From Anaeromicrobium sediminis (lineage in GTDB: Bacteria > Bacillota > Clostridia > Peptostreptococcales > Thermotaleaceae): a stretch of 64,000 nucleotides of DNA. The translations under genes were made by a program, and so were the position numbers. Below, piece after piece: positions 18,497-27,992 of the stretch. The stretch lies in assembly GCF_002270055.1 (NCBI RefSeq), contig NZ_NIBG01000002.1, forward strand, positions 1 through 64,000. The letters are read 5' to 3'. Position 1 is the stretch's first letter. Each line of letters starts with the position of its first letter. The notes below the pieces were generated by a model. The model was not told the origin of the DNA, searched no databases, and worked only from the letters and a program-made list of their open reading frames with translations.

Positions 18497-18565
18497 TTAG
18501 AGCTAAAATAGTATTTTGACTTGATAACATAGTGAAATCTAAGCATAAATACAGGAGGATGATAT

Positions 18566-19798
18566 ATGAAAAACATTGACATAAAAATATCATGGGGATT
18601 CATAATATATATTGGGCTAATGCTTTTTATTATGTTTATTGTAATTACTCAAGTTCCAGTTGTAGAAGGTAAATATTTCAAAAACTTTGTACAAAGAATA
18701 ATATTTTTGAGTGCCTTAGTGACTGTTGTTACAGCTGTTTTTTATAAAGATTCAGATAAAAGTAAGATTAGCTGTGTCGTTATTCTCTGTATAGCTATGA
18801 CAGGTATTATAGGTATATATGAATGTAATGCACAAAAAGATAGTAATATAGAAGAAAATATTATGAACATAGAGCCACAAAATCAAGAGGTAATACAGAA
18901 GGATAAAATAATACCTATCGAAAAAAATAAAATAATTATATCTGCAAGACCTGATGTTAATATTAATAAATCTGAGTATAAATTTCAACAAGAATTACAG
19001 GTTAAAATTATAGAAAATATAAATAAGGAAATGAATACTAATAATTTGAGTGACAATGAAGAATTAAATAGCAATAAAGAGTATACAGATTTAATTGAAA
19101 AAGCAAAGGATGTTAATGACTCAGATTTACTTGAAATAAACAAGTTAGATAAAATGCTTAAATTGTGGATAAAGGCTAGGAAAATAGGAGAAAATAGGGC
19201 ATTAAATATACTTATAGCAAGAGATTACTTTAATTTAGCAAATGCTTATGCTGAAAAAAATTGCACACAAGAAGCATTTACTAATTACGAATCATCAATA
19301 GAAGAATATATGAGAGTTATTAGATGTACATTATCTAATGAAAAATATATGTGTGATGAAAAAGATATTGCTTACATTATAGGTAATATATATCACTCCA
19401 AAGGAAATTTGGATTTATCTAAAGATGTAAAATTGGAATCATATCAAAACGCCTTGGCATATTTAAACATAGGTGGAGATAATATAGATATAGTAGAGAA
19501 GGAAAATCTATATAAAAATTATTTCCTTTATAGAGGGACATTAAATCAAAAAATAGCGATATTAGCAAAGAAAGATAAAGTGAAATTTTTACAGGATGCA
19601 GAAGGTGATTACATTAAATTCCTGAAATTTTCCAACAGAAAAACAGATAGGAGTAAGGTATATAAAAGTCTAGCTGATGTATACTATTTGTTGATTGAAG
19701 AATACATTAAAAATGGAAATAAAGAAAAAGAACTATTATATCGAGAGAAGAAAGATAGTGTTAAGCAATCTCGTGAATGTTTACTGAGTAATCTATGA
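18566..19798 (+). CDS. Membrane protein with TPR-like cytosolic region
   Basis: A 410-residue protein with an ATG preceded by AGGAGGATGAT. Three hydrophobic segments (about residues 9-29, 43-60 and 69-86) are followed by an Asn/Lys-rich linker and a helical region of about 250 residues. That region has repeats reminiscent of tetratricopeptide motifs ('YFNLANAYAEKNCTQEAF', 'KSLADVYYLLIEEYIKNG'). I do not recognise the family. Its position, 69 bases after the ATPase gene and before a bidirectional terminator, suggests co-transcription, so it may be a membrane partner or effector of the ATPase. Confidence 0.6.
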   Translation: MKNIDIKISWGFIIYIGLMLFIMFIVITQVPVVEGKYFKNFVQRIIFLSALVTVVTAVFYKDSDKSKISCVVILCIAMTGIIGIYECNAQKDSNIEENIMNIEPQNQEVIQKDKIIPIEKNKIIISARPDVNINKSEYKFQQELQVKIIENINKEMNTNNLSDNEELNSNKEYTDLIEKAKDVNDSDLLEINKLDKMLKLWIKARKIGENRALNILIARDYFNLANAYAEKNCTQEAFTNYESSIEEYMRVIRCTLSNEKYMCDEKDIAYIIGNIYHSKGNLDLSKDVKLESYQNALAYLNIGGDNIDIVEKENLYKNYFLYRGTLNQKIAILAKKDKVKFLQDAEGDYIKFLKFSNRKTDRSKVYKSLADVYYLLIEEYIKNGNKEKELLYREKKDSVKQSRECLLSNL

Positions 19799-19834
19799 CA
19801 AAAAATTAAAACACAGGACTTGATTTTCAAAAAC

Positions 19835-19866
19835 ATAGGGTATCATAAAAATATATGATACCCTAT
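19835..19866. terminator. Bidirectional terminator between convergent operons
   Basis: ATAGGGTATCAT…ATGATACCCTAT, a perfect 12-bp stem in the 81-base gap between the rightward gene ending at 19798 and the leftward dndA ending at 19880, with A/T-rich flanks on both sides. Confidence 0.8.
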
Positions 19867-19879
19867 TGAACAGTGTATG

Positions 19880-21043
19880 TTAAATAGAATTAAGTTTATT
19901 GTGTATAGTTTTCTCAAATTTACCAATACTCATTCTAAAAAAATGAGTATTATCATTTTTTCTACCTATAGCATCTAAAACATAAGAAGGCTCATTAATA
20001 CTACAAGCAGAACCACTAGAAATAGCAATTCTATCAGAAATTTGCTTAATATATAACTCATTATGCTTATCTGGTAATATGAAACTAATAGTACCAGGAA
20101 TATGATTATTAGGGTCACCTAAGAACACTATATTATTAAATTTTTCCTTTAAAGCATTTCTAACTTCAATCTCTGATTTCTTTATCTTTTCAATATAATC
20201 ATTCATGTCTCTTTTAGCTATTTCACAAGCTTTTCCAAATCCAACTATATTATGTACTGCATGTGTGCCAGCTCTATAGCCGTATTCTTGAGATCCCCCA
20301 TGAATAAGGGCTGTTATATCAGGCATTAAAAATTCACCTGAGCGTATGAAAGCAGCTCCAACACCTTTAGGGCCATATAGTTTATGGGCAGAAAAAGATA
20401 GGAAATCCACTGGTACTTTAGATATATCTATATCTAGTTTTCCTAAAACTTGTGTAGCATCTGAGTGAAATAATATATCTTTTTCTTTACATACTTTAGC
20501 TAAGGATAATATATCATTTAAGCTTCCAATTTCGTTGTTTCCCCATATTAAACTTGTTAGTATTGTATTGTCATTAATATTATTAGATAAGTTTTCTGTA
20601 GAAACTTGTCCATATTCATTTACATCTAAAAAGGTAACTTCATAGCCTCTATCAACTTTAGGAGCATACATATTATTTTCTTCACTATTCATAAATACTT
20701 CACCATTTAAAAATTTACATGTTTGAAGTACAGCTTTGTGTTCTACCTTAGAAGTTATTATATGGTTACCTGAGTTTTCTATGAACTTTTGATAGTCAGC
20801 CACACCTTTAATGATAAAGTTGTTACTTTCAGAAGCACCGCCAGTAAATATTATTTCAGTAGGATCACTATTTATTAATGATGCTACCTGCTCGCGGGCT
20901 TTTTCTACTGCTTTTTTAGCATTTTCTGCTTTTAAATAGTACTTGCTGGAGGGATTGCCATACTCTTCCTTTAAGTATGGCTCCATAGCATCAAATACTT
21001 CTGGGTCAATAGGAGTTGTGGCGTTGTTATCTAGATAAATCAT
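19880..21043 (-). CDS. dndA: DndA cysteine desulfurase
   Basis: 387 residues when started at MIYLDNNATTPIDP, the conserved NifS/IscS N-terminus; a longer in-frame form from 21061 adds six residues and overlaps dndE. It is a PLP-dependent desulfurase that supplies sulfur for phosphorothioation and for the DndC cluster. 'GGASESNN', 'SFSAHKLYGPKGVG' (PLP lysine) and 'ISSGSACS' (catalytic Cys) are visible. It is the last gene of dndBCDE-A. dndA is often elsewhere in a genome or replaced by iscS, so having it at the operon end makes this island self-contained. Confidence 0.9.
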   Translation of the reverse strand: MIYLDNNATTPIDPEVFDAMEPYLKEEYGNPSSKYYLKAENAKKAVEKAREQVASLINSDPTEIIFTGGASESNNFIIKGVADYQKFIENSGNHIITSKVEHKAVLQTCKFLNGEVFMNSEENNMYAPKVDRGYEVTFLDVNEYGQVSTENLSNNINDNTILTSLIWGNNEIGSLNDILSLAKVCKEKDILFHSDATQVLGKLDIDISKVPVDFLSFSAHKLYGPKGVGAAFIRSGEFLMPDITALIHGGSQEYGYRAGTHAVHNIVGFGKACEIAKRDMNDYIEKIKKSEIEVRNALKEKFNNIVFLGDPNNHIPGTISFILPDKHNELYIKQISDRIAISSGSACSINEPSYVLDAIGRKNDNTHFFRMSIGKFEKTIHNKLNSI

Positions 21044-21422
21044 AGTCCTTATCATCTCCACTAATCATATTTTTAATAAATTGTTCTAAGTTTCCATAGT
21101 ATTTAATTTTAGATTCTAGCATTTTGGCACCTCTATCAATATGCCACTTTGTATATTTAGGAAAGTAATCATCATCAGATAGATGTTTTTTTGCATGGTT
21201 TTCCATAAGAACTTTAAACATAATATCATGTTCAGCCGTTATGGTTTGTCTATTTAATTCAAGTCCGTTTATATCATTTGAGTAATCTTTAACATCAGAT
21301 GGATTTTTTAAAGATAGAGACATAGCAACTTTGCAAAGAGCAAAGGGTTTTAAATTTATGCTATTATCTAGTTTTTCAAATATTTCTTTAGTTTCTTTTG
21401 ATGTTTTTAATCTAAATCCCAT
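21027..21422 (-). CDS. dndE: DndE, phosphorothioation protein
   Basis: A 131-residue basic protein of the length and position expected of DndE. It starts MGFRLKTSKETKEIF, typical of the family. DndE is thought to bind nicked DNA and hold the modification complex on its target. It starts three bases after the dndD stop, and its end overlaps the start region of dndA, so the operon is tightly coupled. Confidence 0.88.
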   Translation of the reverse strand: MGFRLKTSKETKEIFEKLDNSINLKPFALCKVAMSLSLKNPSDVKDYSNDINGLELNRQTITAEHDIMFKVLMENHAKKHLSDDDYFPKYTKWHIDRGAKMLESKIKYYGNLEQFIKNMISGDDKDYDLSR

Positions 21423-21425
21423 ATT

Positions 21426-23615
21426 CTACACCTCGAAAAAATAACCATTGGTTTTATTTGTTTTTCTATTTATATCGTCATATTCGATTAAGTATTCATG
21501 ACTAATAATGTCTTTTAATTGTCTATATGCAGGTTCATCAATCTCTGTATTAGTAGAGAGTATAACTACTTGATTACTAATAGTTGAGAAGTAGTCAGTA
21601 GTAATACTATTTCTATGAGACTCATCTATTCTGGCATAAGGAGTATCTATTATAAATGGAATATTGATTCCTGATGCCTTTACTAGAGACCAATAGATAC
21701 ATAAAATATATATTTGCTTTTCTCCGTTTGAAAAACCTCCCACATCTACTTTTGTTCTTAAAGAAATAGATGTAGTGTTATCCATATTGTTAAGTTTTTC
21801 TTTAGCTTCTTTTATATCAGTAGCATCTAATGACTTTAATAAATCTTTAGTAAATAGATTTCCTAGTTTTTTATTTATTTCATTACTACCTATATTAGAT
21901 AAGAGATTTAAAACATCTGTACTAGAGTATTCTCTATCTATGTATAGGGCAACATTAAAATCATTATCTATATGAATGTAATCTATGAATTTGTCTTTTC
22001 TAATTATTTTGCTAAATATACTCATGAAATAAGTTTGAATTTCTTTGATTTTTTCACTAGTAAGTGTAACTATTATTTTAGCTAATAATTCTATCATTTC
22101 CATAGATACATCATGAACATTATTTTCTTTTAAGAGATTATGATAAAGAGATTTACTCTTTTCAATTTGATTTGCAACAACATTCATTTCTTCTTTAAGA
22201 GATGAAATAGTCATTTCCTTAAGAATTTTTAATTGTTCCTTCTCAGATATAGAGTTATTTAGCTTTGTAATTTTATCTAAGAATAAATTTAATTCTTCAT
22301 TGCTAAGGGACGTATTTAATTTATTATTTATTTCCTTTACTTCTATATCAGCTTGTTTATACTTAGCATAAGAATTTTCTATATCTTTTTTATGTTCTTC
22401 ATAGTTAGCTGTTAATTCATTAATTCTAGAAGATACAGTATTAAAATTATCATGGGATAATTGATGTAAAGGTCTGTAATCTTCTGCATAAGTATCAGGT
22501 TTTAATTCTTCTTTTAATGAATCTATAATATTTTTAGATATTTCATCCATGTCTTTTCCTTTGGAATCAATGTGATATTGATCAAATATCTTAGGTAATA
22601 TCTCGCCTAAAGAGGAAGATTCTAAAGTTTTGCTTGTAGTTATATAGGATTCATTTTTTATTTCTTTTTTTATTTGAGTGTCTATTTCTAATAAGTTATC
22701 TTTTAAAATCATAAAGGGAAGGGTGTTATTAGCAAAGTTTTTAACTTTAGCATTTACCTCACCACGTATATTTTCACATTCAGATAATCTATTTGTAAGT
22801 TTTTTTCTATCTTCTGAAAGTAAGCCACCCTGTTTTTTAAATTCCTCTTCTAGGGTCTTTCTTTCTGCATTTAAAAAAGAAATTTTATCTTCTAAAATTT
22901 TAATCCTAGATATATTGATAGACTCTTCTTCTTTTAAGGTTTGTAACTTCATCTCCCAGCTTAAGTAATTATCTTTGTACTCATCTATTAAATCAGTATG
23001 TTTGCTTTTTCCTTTGTTACTATTTATAATTCTATTTTTCAGAACTTCAAAAGTATCATAGTTACAAAGAGATAAGAAAGATTCTTTTAAATGCATATTA
23101 GAGTTTTTACCAATGAAAAACTCAGATAATTGTTCTCCATCAAAGAAGAAGAAATCAAATATCTTTGGAGATAGTATGGATTTTAAATAATTCTCAAAGT
23201 TAAATAATTCATCTTCGTTAAGTGGAGTTTTTGAATTATTCTTATATACTACAAAGGATTCGTTAAGTTTTGTATCTTCAAAAGTCCAAGTACGAGTTAA
23301 TGTATATAAGTTTTTATCAGAGCCTTCTTCCAGTTCCATGTCTATAGAAACATAAGATGTTACTATGTCATTTTTAAAGGCGTTATTGTTTATATTAGAT
23401 TTAATTTTATTTATATAGAATGCATTAAATCCTTGATATTTATAAGCTAGTGGGCCATATATACATAGTTTGATAGATTCAAAGATACTAGATTTACCAG
23501 CACCATTTTTACCACCGATAAGGATTATATTTTTATTTTCATCAGTAGAGAAATTAAATTCTACTTCATCTTCATATGATTTAAAGTTTTTTAGTCTAAG
23601 ATTCTTTAGTAACAT
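21426..23615 (-). CDS. dndD: DndD, SMC/RecF-like ATPase
   Basis: A 729-residue ABC-type ATPase of the SMC/Rad50/RecF kind. The N-terminal Walker A 'GGKNGAGKSS' follows the 'LKNLRLKNFKSYED' beta-hairpin typical of RecF-like heads. A long Glu/Lys-rich coiled region occupies about residues 180-500, and the C-terminal half has 'GGFSNGEKQIYILCIYWSL' (signature) and 'IPFIIDTPYARID' (Walker B). It provides ATPase activity and probably DNA nicking for sulfur insertion with DndC and DndE. Its start overlaps the end of dndC by 20 bases. Confidence 0.92.
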   Translation of the reverse strand: MLLKNLRLKNFKSYEDEVEFNFSTDENKNIILIGGKNGAGKSSIFESIKLCIYGPLAYKYQGFNAFYINKIKSNINNNAFKNDIVTSYVSIDMELEEGSDKNLYTLTRTWTFEDTKLNESFVVYKNNSKTPLNEDELFNFENYLKSILSPKIFDFFFFDGEQLSEFFIGKNSNMHLKESFLSLCNYDTFEVLKNRIINSNKGKSKHTDLIDEYKDNYLSWEMKLQTLKEEESINISRIKILEDKISFLNAERKTLEEEFKKQGGLLSEDRKKLTNRLSECENIRGEVNAKVKNFANNTLPFMILKDNLLEIDTQIKKEIKNESYITTSKTLESSSLGEILPKIFDQYHIDSKGKDMDEISKNIIDSLKEELKPDTYAEDYRPLHQLSHDNFNTVSSRINELTANYEEHKKDIENSYAKYKQADIEVKEINNKLNTSLSNEELNLFLDKITKLNNSISEKEQLKILKEMTISSLKEEMNVVANQIEKSKSLYHNLLKENNVHDVSMEMIELLAKIIVTLTSEKIKEIQTYFMSIFSKIIRKDKFIDYIHIDNDFNVALYIDREYSSTDVLNLLSNIGSNEINKKLGNLFTKDLLKSLDATDIKEAKEKLNNMDNTTSISLRTKVDVGGFSNGEKQIYILCIYWSLVKASGINIPFIIDTPYARIDESHRNSITTDYFSTISNQVVILSTNTEIDEPAYRQLKDIISHEYLIEYDDINRKTNKTNGYFFEV

Positions 23616-25038
23616 TGTATTGCTCCTTAGTAGATTCTTCTTTTTCCTGCTCAGCTTGTTGTATTATTTCATCATGAACCCATCCTTGGTTAAGTAGTTT
23701 TTCTACTGACTTTTTCATCTTAGACGGATTTCCATAGTGTTTATATTTATCTGTTTGAATAAGTAGTGCTTTTAATAGAGGATAATCTATATTAGATTCA
23801 TCACATAAATCTTTAATAGTAGTTAGTGCAACTTCATCAAATAGTGTTTTCTTATAATCATGCCAAGGTAATTTTTTACCTACAACATTTTCATATAGTT
23901 TAACTAGTGTTTGTCGAGTTAAGTCTTCTTCATCATCCCAAATTTCGTCTATTTTCTTTAATTCATCTAATGTGATTAAAGTCACTTCAGGGTGAGTTCT
24001 TTGGATAATTTTTTGTGTTTCTAATAATTTGTTTAATATTTCTTGTCTAGCCTCAAATGTGAAAGGGCCATATATTACAGTACCATCCTTCATTCTTTGA
24101 ACAGAACCATTTCTTTTATAACTTCTTCTATATTGAGATTCATTACGTATAGACATAATCCATCTTCTAAATTGGGCTAGAGGTAAAAGCCATGGTTCAC
24201 TTCTGATAAATCCATTTAAAGATTTATCTTCTTTTACTACAGTACATATCCAGCAGCCAAAGCGGCTATTTCCACAAGTGTTAGTATTTCCGCTATCTGT
24301 GACAAAAGGACATTCACCTTCATAACCAGATCCTTTAGAATACAATTTAAACAAATCTATATTATTAGATCCCCAAGGAGTTAATCCCATGTATTGGTTT
24401 AATAGTATTTCCCATACATCATCTGTAGTAAAATCTACTATAGGGGTATATACATAGGCTCTATTCATATCATTTTTTAATGTTTCATGGGGTGTTAATA
24501 AATATCCATCTATTTGCTTATTTTCAATCCTTTGTTTTCTTGAAATACTTTCATCTTTCCTAACTCCTAGCAAAACTACCACATCTTCATTTTTCAGATG
24601 AGCAGATATAAATTTATTAGAAGGTCGTATTTTTAATCTTTCTGTACACCATCTATACATTATAGATTTTGGAGTAGGATAACCTCTACCAATAACATTG
24701 ACCCAAAAGGTATCATTAACATGAGGTATTACTATCTCTGCTATCATAGGTATTCTATCTTTTTTTGCAGATACATTTATAAGTCTCATATTTTCATTTA
24801 AGTTATTTAAGATAATAGGATTTTCTATTAAAGTATCTGAAGATACTACATAAACATTTTTATGTCTTTTTTCTTCAGGTAAGCTAAGTAGCATATGATA
24901 TACAAGTTCTACAACTACTGTACTATCTTTACCACCACTATAACCTATAATCCACGGTCTATTATCATTTAGGTATACCATTGTCATTTCTTTGTATAGA
25001 TCATCTAGTGTGTTTTCTTTAAAAAAGCTTGGTATCAT
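23596..25038 (-). CDS. dndC: DndC, PAPS-reductase-like sulfurtransferase
   Basis: 480 residues. The N-terminal 'GYSGGKDSTVVVEL' is the ATP-pyrophosphatase loop of the PAPS-reductase family. Cys residues in 'CPFVTDSGNTNTCGNSRFG' and 'CWICTVVKED' (about residues 238-264) are the likely [4Fe-4S] ligands. DndC carries sulfur to the DNA backbone. The start overlaps the end of dndB by four bases (ATGA type). Confidence 0.93.
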   Translation of the reverse strand: MIPSFFKENTLDDLYKEMTMVYLNDNRPWIIGYSGGKDSTVVVELVYHMLLSLPEEKRHKNVYVVSSDTLIENPIILNNLNENMRLINVSAKKDRIPMIAEIVIPHVNDTFWVNVIGRGYPTPKSIMYRWCTERLKIRPSNKFISAHLKNEDVVVLLGVRKDESISRKQRIENKQIDGYLLTPHETLKNDMNRAYVYTPIVDFTTDDVWEILLNQYMGLTPWGSNNIDLFKLYSKGSGYEGECPFVTDSGNTNTCGNSRFGCWICTVVKEDKSLNGFIRSEPWLLPLAQFRRWIMSIRNESQYRRSYKRNGSVQRMKDGTVIYGPFTFEARQEILNKLLETQKIIQRTHPEVTLITLDELKKIDEIWDDEEDLTRQTLVKLYENVVGKKLPWHDYKKTLFDEVALTTIKDLCDESNIDYPLLKALLIQTDKYKHYGNPSKMKKSVEKLLNQGWVHDEIIQQAEQEKEESTKEQYNVTKES

Positions 25039-26126
25039 TTTTTCATTAATCCCTTCTTAAAGTTTTCTTCCAGCTTTGCTTCATCTTTAGTTAATGGTAA
25101 ATCTATTTTTTCTTTTATAAGGTTAGAGGCTAGTTTTATGCTTGTAGCACTCTTTGTGATTCTACCATTTGCTGAAATAACTCTGTGCTGCCAATCCTGT
25201 AGATTGTTTCTATTCCAATCAATTTTGTTGAGTTTCTTTAAAATTGATTTCCAATTTTTAATATCGTAAGAATATACGTAATTACCAATAAGTCCAAAGG
25301 CCTCTAATATAACTCCATGGGAACATACATAGGATTCTCTAAAGTTTTTGGCGCTAAGTTCTTTTTTAAATACGAATTGCCAATCCTTTAGATTATTAGA
25401 AAGGTATGTCCAATATTCTAATATGAATTTTTTCATATTATCATCAAGGGTGTTAGAACCAATGATTTTCTTATTAGATTTATATATATTACTTAAAGTA
25501 AATAACTTACTAGATAGTTTAGCTAAATGACTACGCTCCTTATCTGTAAAGTTATTTAAGTTTTTTATAGATTTTATTATATCTTTAGTTAATATGGCTA
25601 TTTCATCTCTAGAATCATACAAGATTCCAATTGACTTAGATACATTAACTGCATGTTTGTTAAGATCTGAAAACATTTGTTGACTACGCTTTAGATCTTC
25701 ATCTATAAACAAAACTACTGATATAGTTTCTTTGCCCAAATCTGGATTTTCCTTTAAAGCTTCCTCGATGGCCGCCTTTCTATGTTGACCGTCATTAATA
25801 AGTAGACGACTATCCATAGCCACTTGAAGAGTACCTATGTTTTTAAAATTAGAATCATCATAGGATTCAAATTTAATATCTCCATCAACAGAGGCTGTTA
25901 ATGAAGAGAAAACATAATCATTTGGATTGTCTATCATATACCTACTTATATGGGGAATCCTAGCTTTGTTTAGTATTCTTTGTGCTCTATGTTCTGGAGG
26001 AATATCTTCTTCGTTGAACATAAAAAGTTTCACTAAAATATTAAAAGGACACATTATAACATAATAGTCCCGATTAGCTTGAAGTCCTCTTATAGCAGGA
26101 AATGAGTAATAAAAATTATCGTTCAT
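25035..26126 (-). CDS. dndB: DndB, DGQHR-domain regulator
   Basis: 363 residues carrying 'LLINDGQHRKAAIEEAL', the DGQHR signature of DndB. The family is not essential for modification but tunes its level, and DndB proteins have been reported to repress their own operon. It is the first gene of the leftward dndB-C-D-E-A operon, with AAAGGAATG before the ATG. The promoter region 18-60 bases upstream holds a 12-bp inverted repeat around the -10 box, a good candidate for such control. Confidence 0.9.
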   Translation of the reverse strand: MNDNFYYSFPAIRGLQANRDYYVIMCPFNILVKLFMFNEEDIPPEHRAQRILNKARIPHISRYMIDNPNDYVFSSLTASVDGDIKFESYDDSNFKNIGTLQVAMDSRLLINDGQHRKAAIEEALKENPDLGKETISVVLFIDEDLKRSQQMFSDLNKHAVNVSKSIGILYDSRDEIAILTKDIIKSIKNLNNFTDKERSHLAKLSSKLFTLSNIYKSNKKIIGSNTLDDNMKKFILEYWTYLSNNLKDWQFVFKKELSAKNFRESYVCSHGVILEAFGLIGNYVYSYDIKNWKSILKKLNKIDWNRNNLQDWQHRVISANGRITKSATSIKLASNLIKEKIDLPLTKDEAKLEENFKKGLMKK

Positions 26127-26143
26127 TTAATATCATTCCTTTT

Positions 26144-26187
26144 TTACGTACGTATCCTCTTAGATTATACCCTAAATACGTGCGTAA
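26144..26187 (-). promoter_or_regulatory. dndB promoter with inverted-repeat operator
   Basis: On the + strand TTACGTACGTAT (26144-26155) and ATACGTGCGTAA (26176-26187) form an inverted repeat matching at 11 of 12 positions. The 20 bases between include ATTATA at 26164-26169, which is a perfect TATAAT -10 box in the leftward direction. A dimeric regulator bound to both arms would cover the -10 and start site. Confidence 0.6.
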
Positions 26188-26292
26188 TAAAAGAGAATTT
26201 GAGAAAAATTATATAAAAAATAGAATGTGTGTTCGAAAATGTGAATAACATGGTAAAATATGTTATAAGATAGAGTTTGAGGGAGAGAAGAA

Positions 26293-26874
26293 ATGAATAA
26301 AGAATATTATAATAATAATGCTAAATCATTTGTAGAAAATACATTAAATGTAGATATGACTAATCTATATGATAGATTTGAAAAACATCTAAAAAAGGGA
26401 GATAAGATATTAGATCTTGGTTGTGGATCTGGGCGTGATAGCCTTTACTTTAAAAATCAAGGATATAGTGTGGAAGCAATAGATTATTCAGAAGAACTTG
26501 CTAAATCAGCAAGTAAACTAATAGGACAAGAAGTTTTAGTAAAAGACATGAGAGAAATATCCTATGTGTCGGAATTTGATGCCATATGGGCCTGTGCATC
26601 CATACTTCATATAAATAGGATGGATATTCATGTGATAATCAAAAATTGTGCTAGAGCATTGAAAAATGGAGGAGTCTTTTATCTTTCTTTTAAATATGGA
26701 AATAAAGAAGAAATAAAAAATGGAAGGTTCTTCAACTTTTACGACGAAGTTAGTTTTAAAGAGTTAATTAGTACGATTGACAACTTGGAGATTATAGAAC
26801 TATTCACAACTGTTGATGTTAGACCTAAACGTGAACATGAACATTGGTTAAACATAATACTTAAAAAAATATAA
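26293..26874 (+). CDS. Class I SAM-dependent methyltransferase
   Basis: 193 residues with the SAM-binding motif 'ILDLGCGSGRDSLYF' and 'VEAIDYSEE' (motif II). An ATG follows GAGGGAGAGAAGAA. The substrate is not evident; small-molecule methyltransferases of this shape are common. Its 3' end and the palindrome after it are copied elsewhere: a 50-codon remnant lies at 41597-41757 and an even shorter one near 36870. The gene diverges from dndB and probably belongs to the host backbone, not to the island. Confidence 0.75.
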   Translation: MNKEYYNNNAKSFVENTLNVDMTNLYDRFEKHLKKGDKILDLGCGSGRDSLYFKNQGYSVEAIDYSEELAKSASKLIGQEVLVKDMREISYVSEFDAIWACASILHINRMDIHVIIKNCARALKNGGVFYLSFKYGNKEEIKNGRFFNFYDEVSFKELISTIDNLEIIELFTTVDVRPKREHEHWLNIILKKI

Positions 26875-26876
26875 AG

Positions 26877-26912
26877 TTAATGTTAAAGTTCCTATTAACC
26901 TTCAACATTAAG
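26877..26912 (+). repeat. TTAATGTT…AACATTAA palindromic repeat
   Basis: An imperfect hairpin of the form GTTAATGTTAAAG…AACATTAA just after the methyltransferase stop. Relatives lie at 27645, 36889-36924, 41758-41800 and 42018-42110, always in gaps. It lacks a T-tract, so it is not a typical terminator. Confidence 0.5.
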
Positions 26913-26925
26913 TAGGAGAATTATT

Positions 26926-27648
26926 ATGAAGAGTTCAGATGAACAATTAAAAGGTCGTGGATATATAGTTCATGAAGATACATTAGAATATGAACACTTA
27001 AATAAGGATGAGCTACTAGATTTATTAAACTCAAAGGAAGCTCATAAAAGGACTATAGGAGTAAGGTTATTATCTAATAAGGTTAACTTAGATGAGAAAA
27101 TGATAACTTTATTTTGTGATAAGCTCTCCATTGAGAAAAAGCTTTATATAAAGATTGAGTTATGTGATGCTCTATTAAAGAAAAATAATGACTGTGCTAG
27201 GATTATGGTTAATTATTTAGGACTTATAGGGAAGAATCAACATAAGGAATTGCCTAAAAAGCCCTTTAATAAAAGAAGTTATCCTCTGCCTCATGACATA
27301 ATAAGTAGAACATTGGCTCACATGAGTGTTAATGTGTTACCTGAACTTATGACAGTATTGAAGTCTGGTAATGTGTTAGCTATAAGAGAAGTAATAGATG
27401 CTATTGGTTTCCTATGTTTTTATAATGATGTTAGTGAAAAGGCACAAATATTAAAGGACCTTATGGATTGTTTACATGAATATGATAATGATCCAATTAT
27501 TAGGTGGAAAATTGTTAGGGCACTAGAGAGTTTTAATAATGAAGAAGTAATAGACATATTAAATCATATTAAAGAAAATGATGAAGAAGAGTCTATTAGG
27601 AATGAAGCAGATAGGTCTTTAAGGATTATTAAAGACAAATTTAATTAA
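26926..27648 (+). CDS. HEAT-repeat-like protein
   Basis: 240 residues, all helical in appearance, with repeating patterns such as 'AIREVIDAIGFL' and 'IRWKIVRALESFNNEEVIDIL' characteristic of HEAT/PBS-lyase-like repeats. It starts MKSSDEQLKGRGYIVHED with TAGGAGAATTATT before the ATG. Such proteins are scaffolds; no partner can be named. In the copy of this segment at 36870-37115 the gene itself is missing, showing it is dispensable or was lost there. Confidence 0.6.
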   Translation: MKSSDEQLKGRGYIVHEDTLEYEHLNKDELLDLLNSKEAHKRTIGVRLLSNKVNLDEKMITLFCDKLSIEKKLYIKIELCDALLKKNNDCARIMVNYLGLIGKNQHKELPKKPFNKRSYPLPHDIISRTLAHMSVNVLPELMTVLKSGNVLAIREVIDAIGFLCFYNDVSEKAQILKDLMDCLHEYDNDPIIRWKIVRALESFNNEEVIDILNHIKENDEEESIRNEADRSLRIIKDKFN

Positions 27649-27742
27649 TGTTAATGTTCATATTAAAGTTTAGGGTGAAGATTAAACTTTAATATGAGTA
27701 GTTTGTGTTTACACAGATTACATGTATATGATAATCTATTAA

Positions 27743-27783
27743 AAGAACCATTCAAAGATCTTATGATTTTGAATGGTTCTTTA
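27743..27783 (+). terminator. Terminator after the HEAT gene
   Basis: AGAACCATTCAAA…TTTGAATGGTTCT followed by TTATATTTT. The same hairpin recurs at 37004-37043 in the duplicated segment upstream of parE. Confidence 0.8.
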
Positions 27784-27805
27784 TATTTTACAGAACGAAT
27801 TTTTG

Positions 27806-27836
27806 ATTCCATTTAAAAAGATGATATAATACGGTT
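27806..27836 (+). promoter_or_regulatory. Promoter of the interrupted acyl-CoA synthetase gene
   Basis: TTGATT, 16 bases, TATAAT, then ACGGTTATTG. Near-identical -10 regions ('AAAAGATG(A/G)TATAATACGGTTA') precede the second synthetase gene (about 32180) and parE (about 37085), so one promoter cassette is present three times. Confidence 0.6.
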
Positions 27837-27992
27837 ATTGAAAGATATGAGTAGGTACAATAGAATGAATTAGTTAACATATTAACTATAAAATCATTTA
27901 CCTTAACACAAGATATTATATAAACAATTCGATTTTAAAGTAATGGTGTTAAACTTGGCACCGATAAATATGAACAGGAGGTGAGTTTTTTT

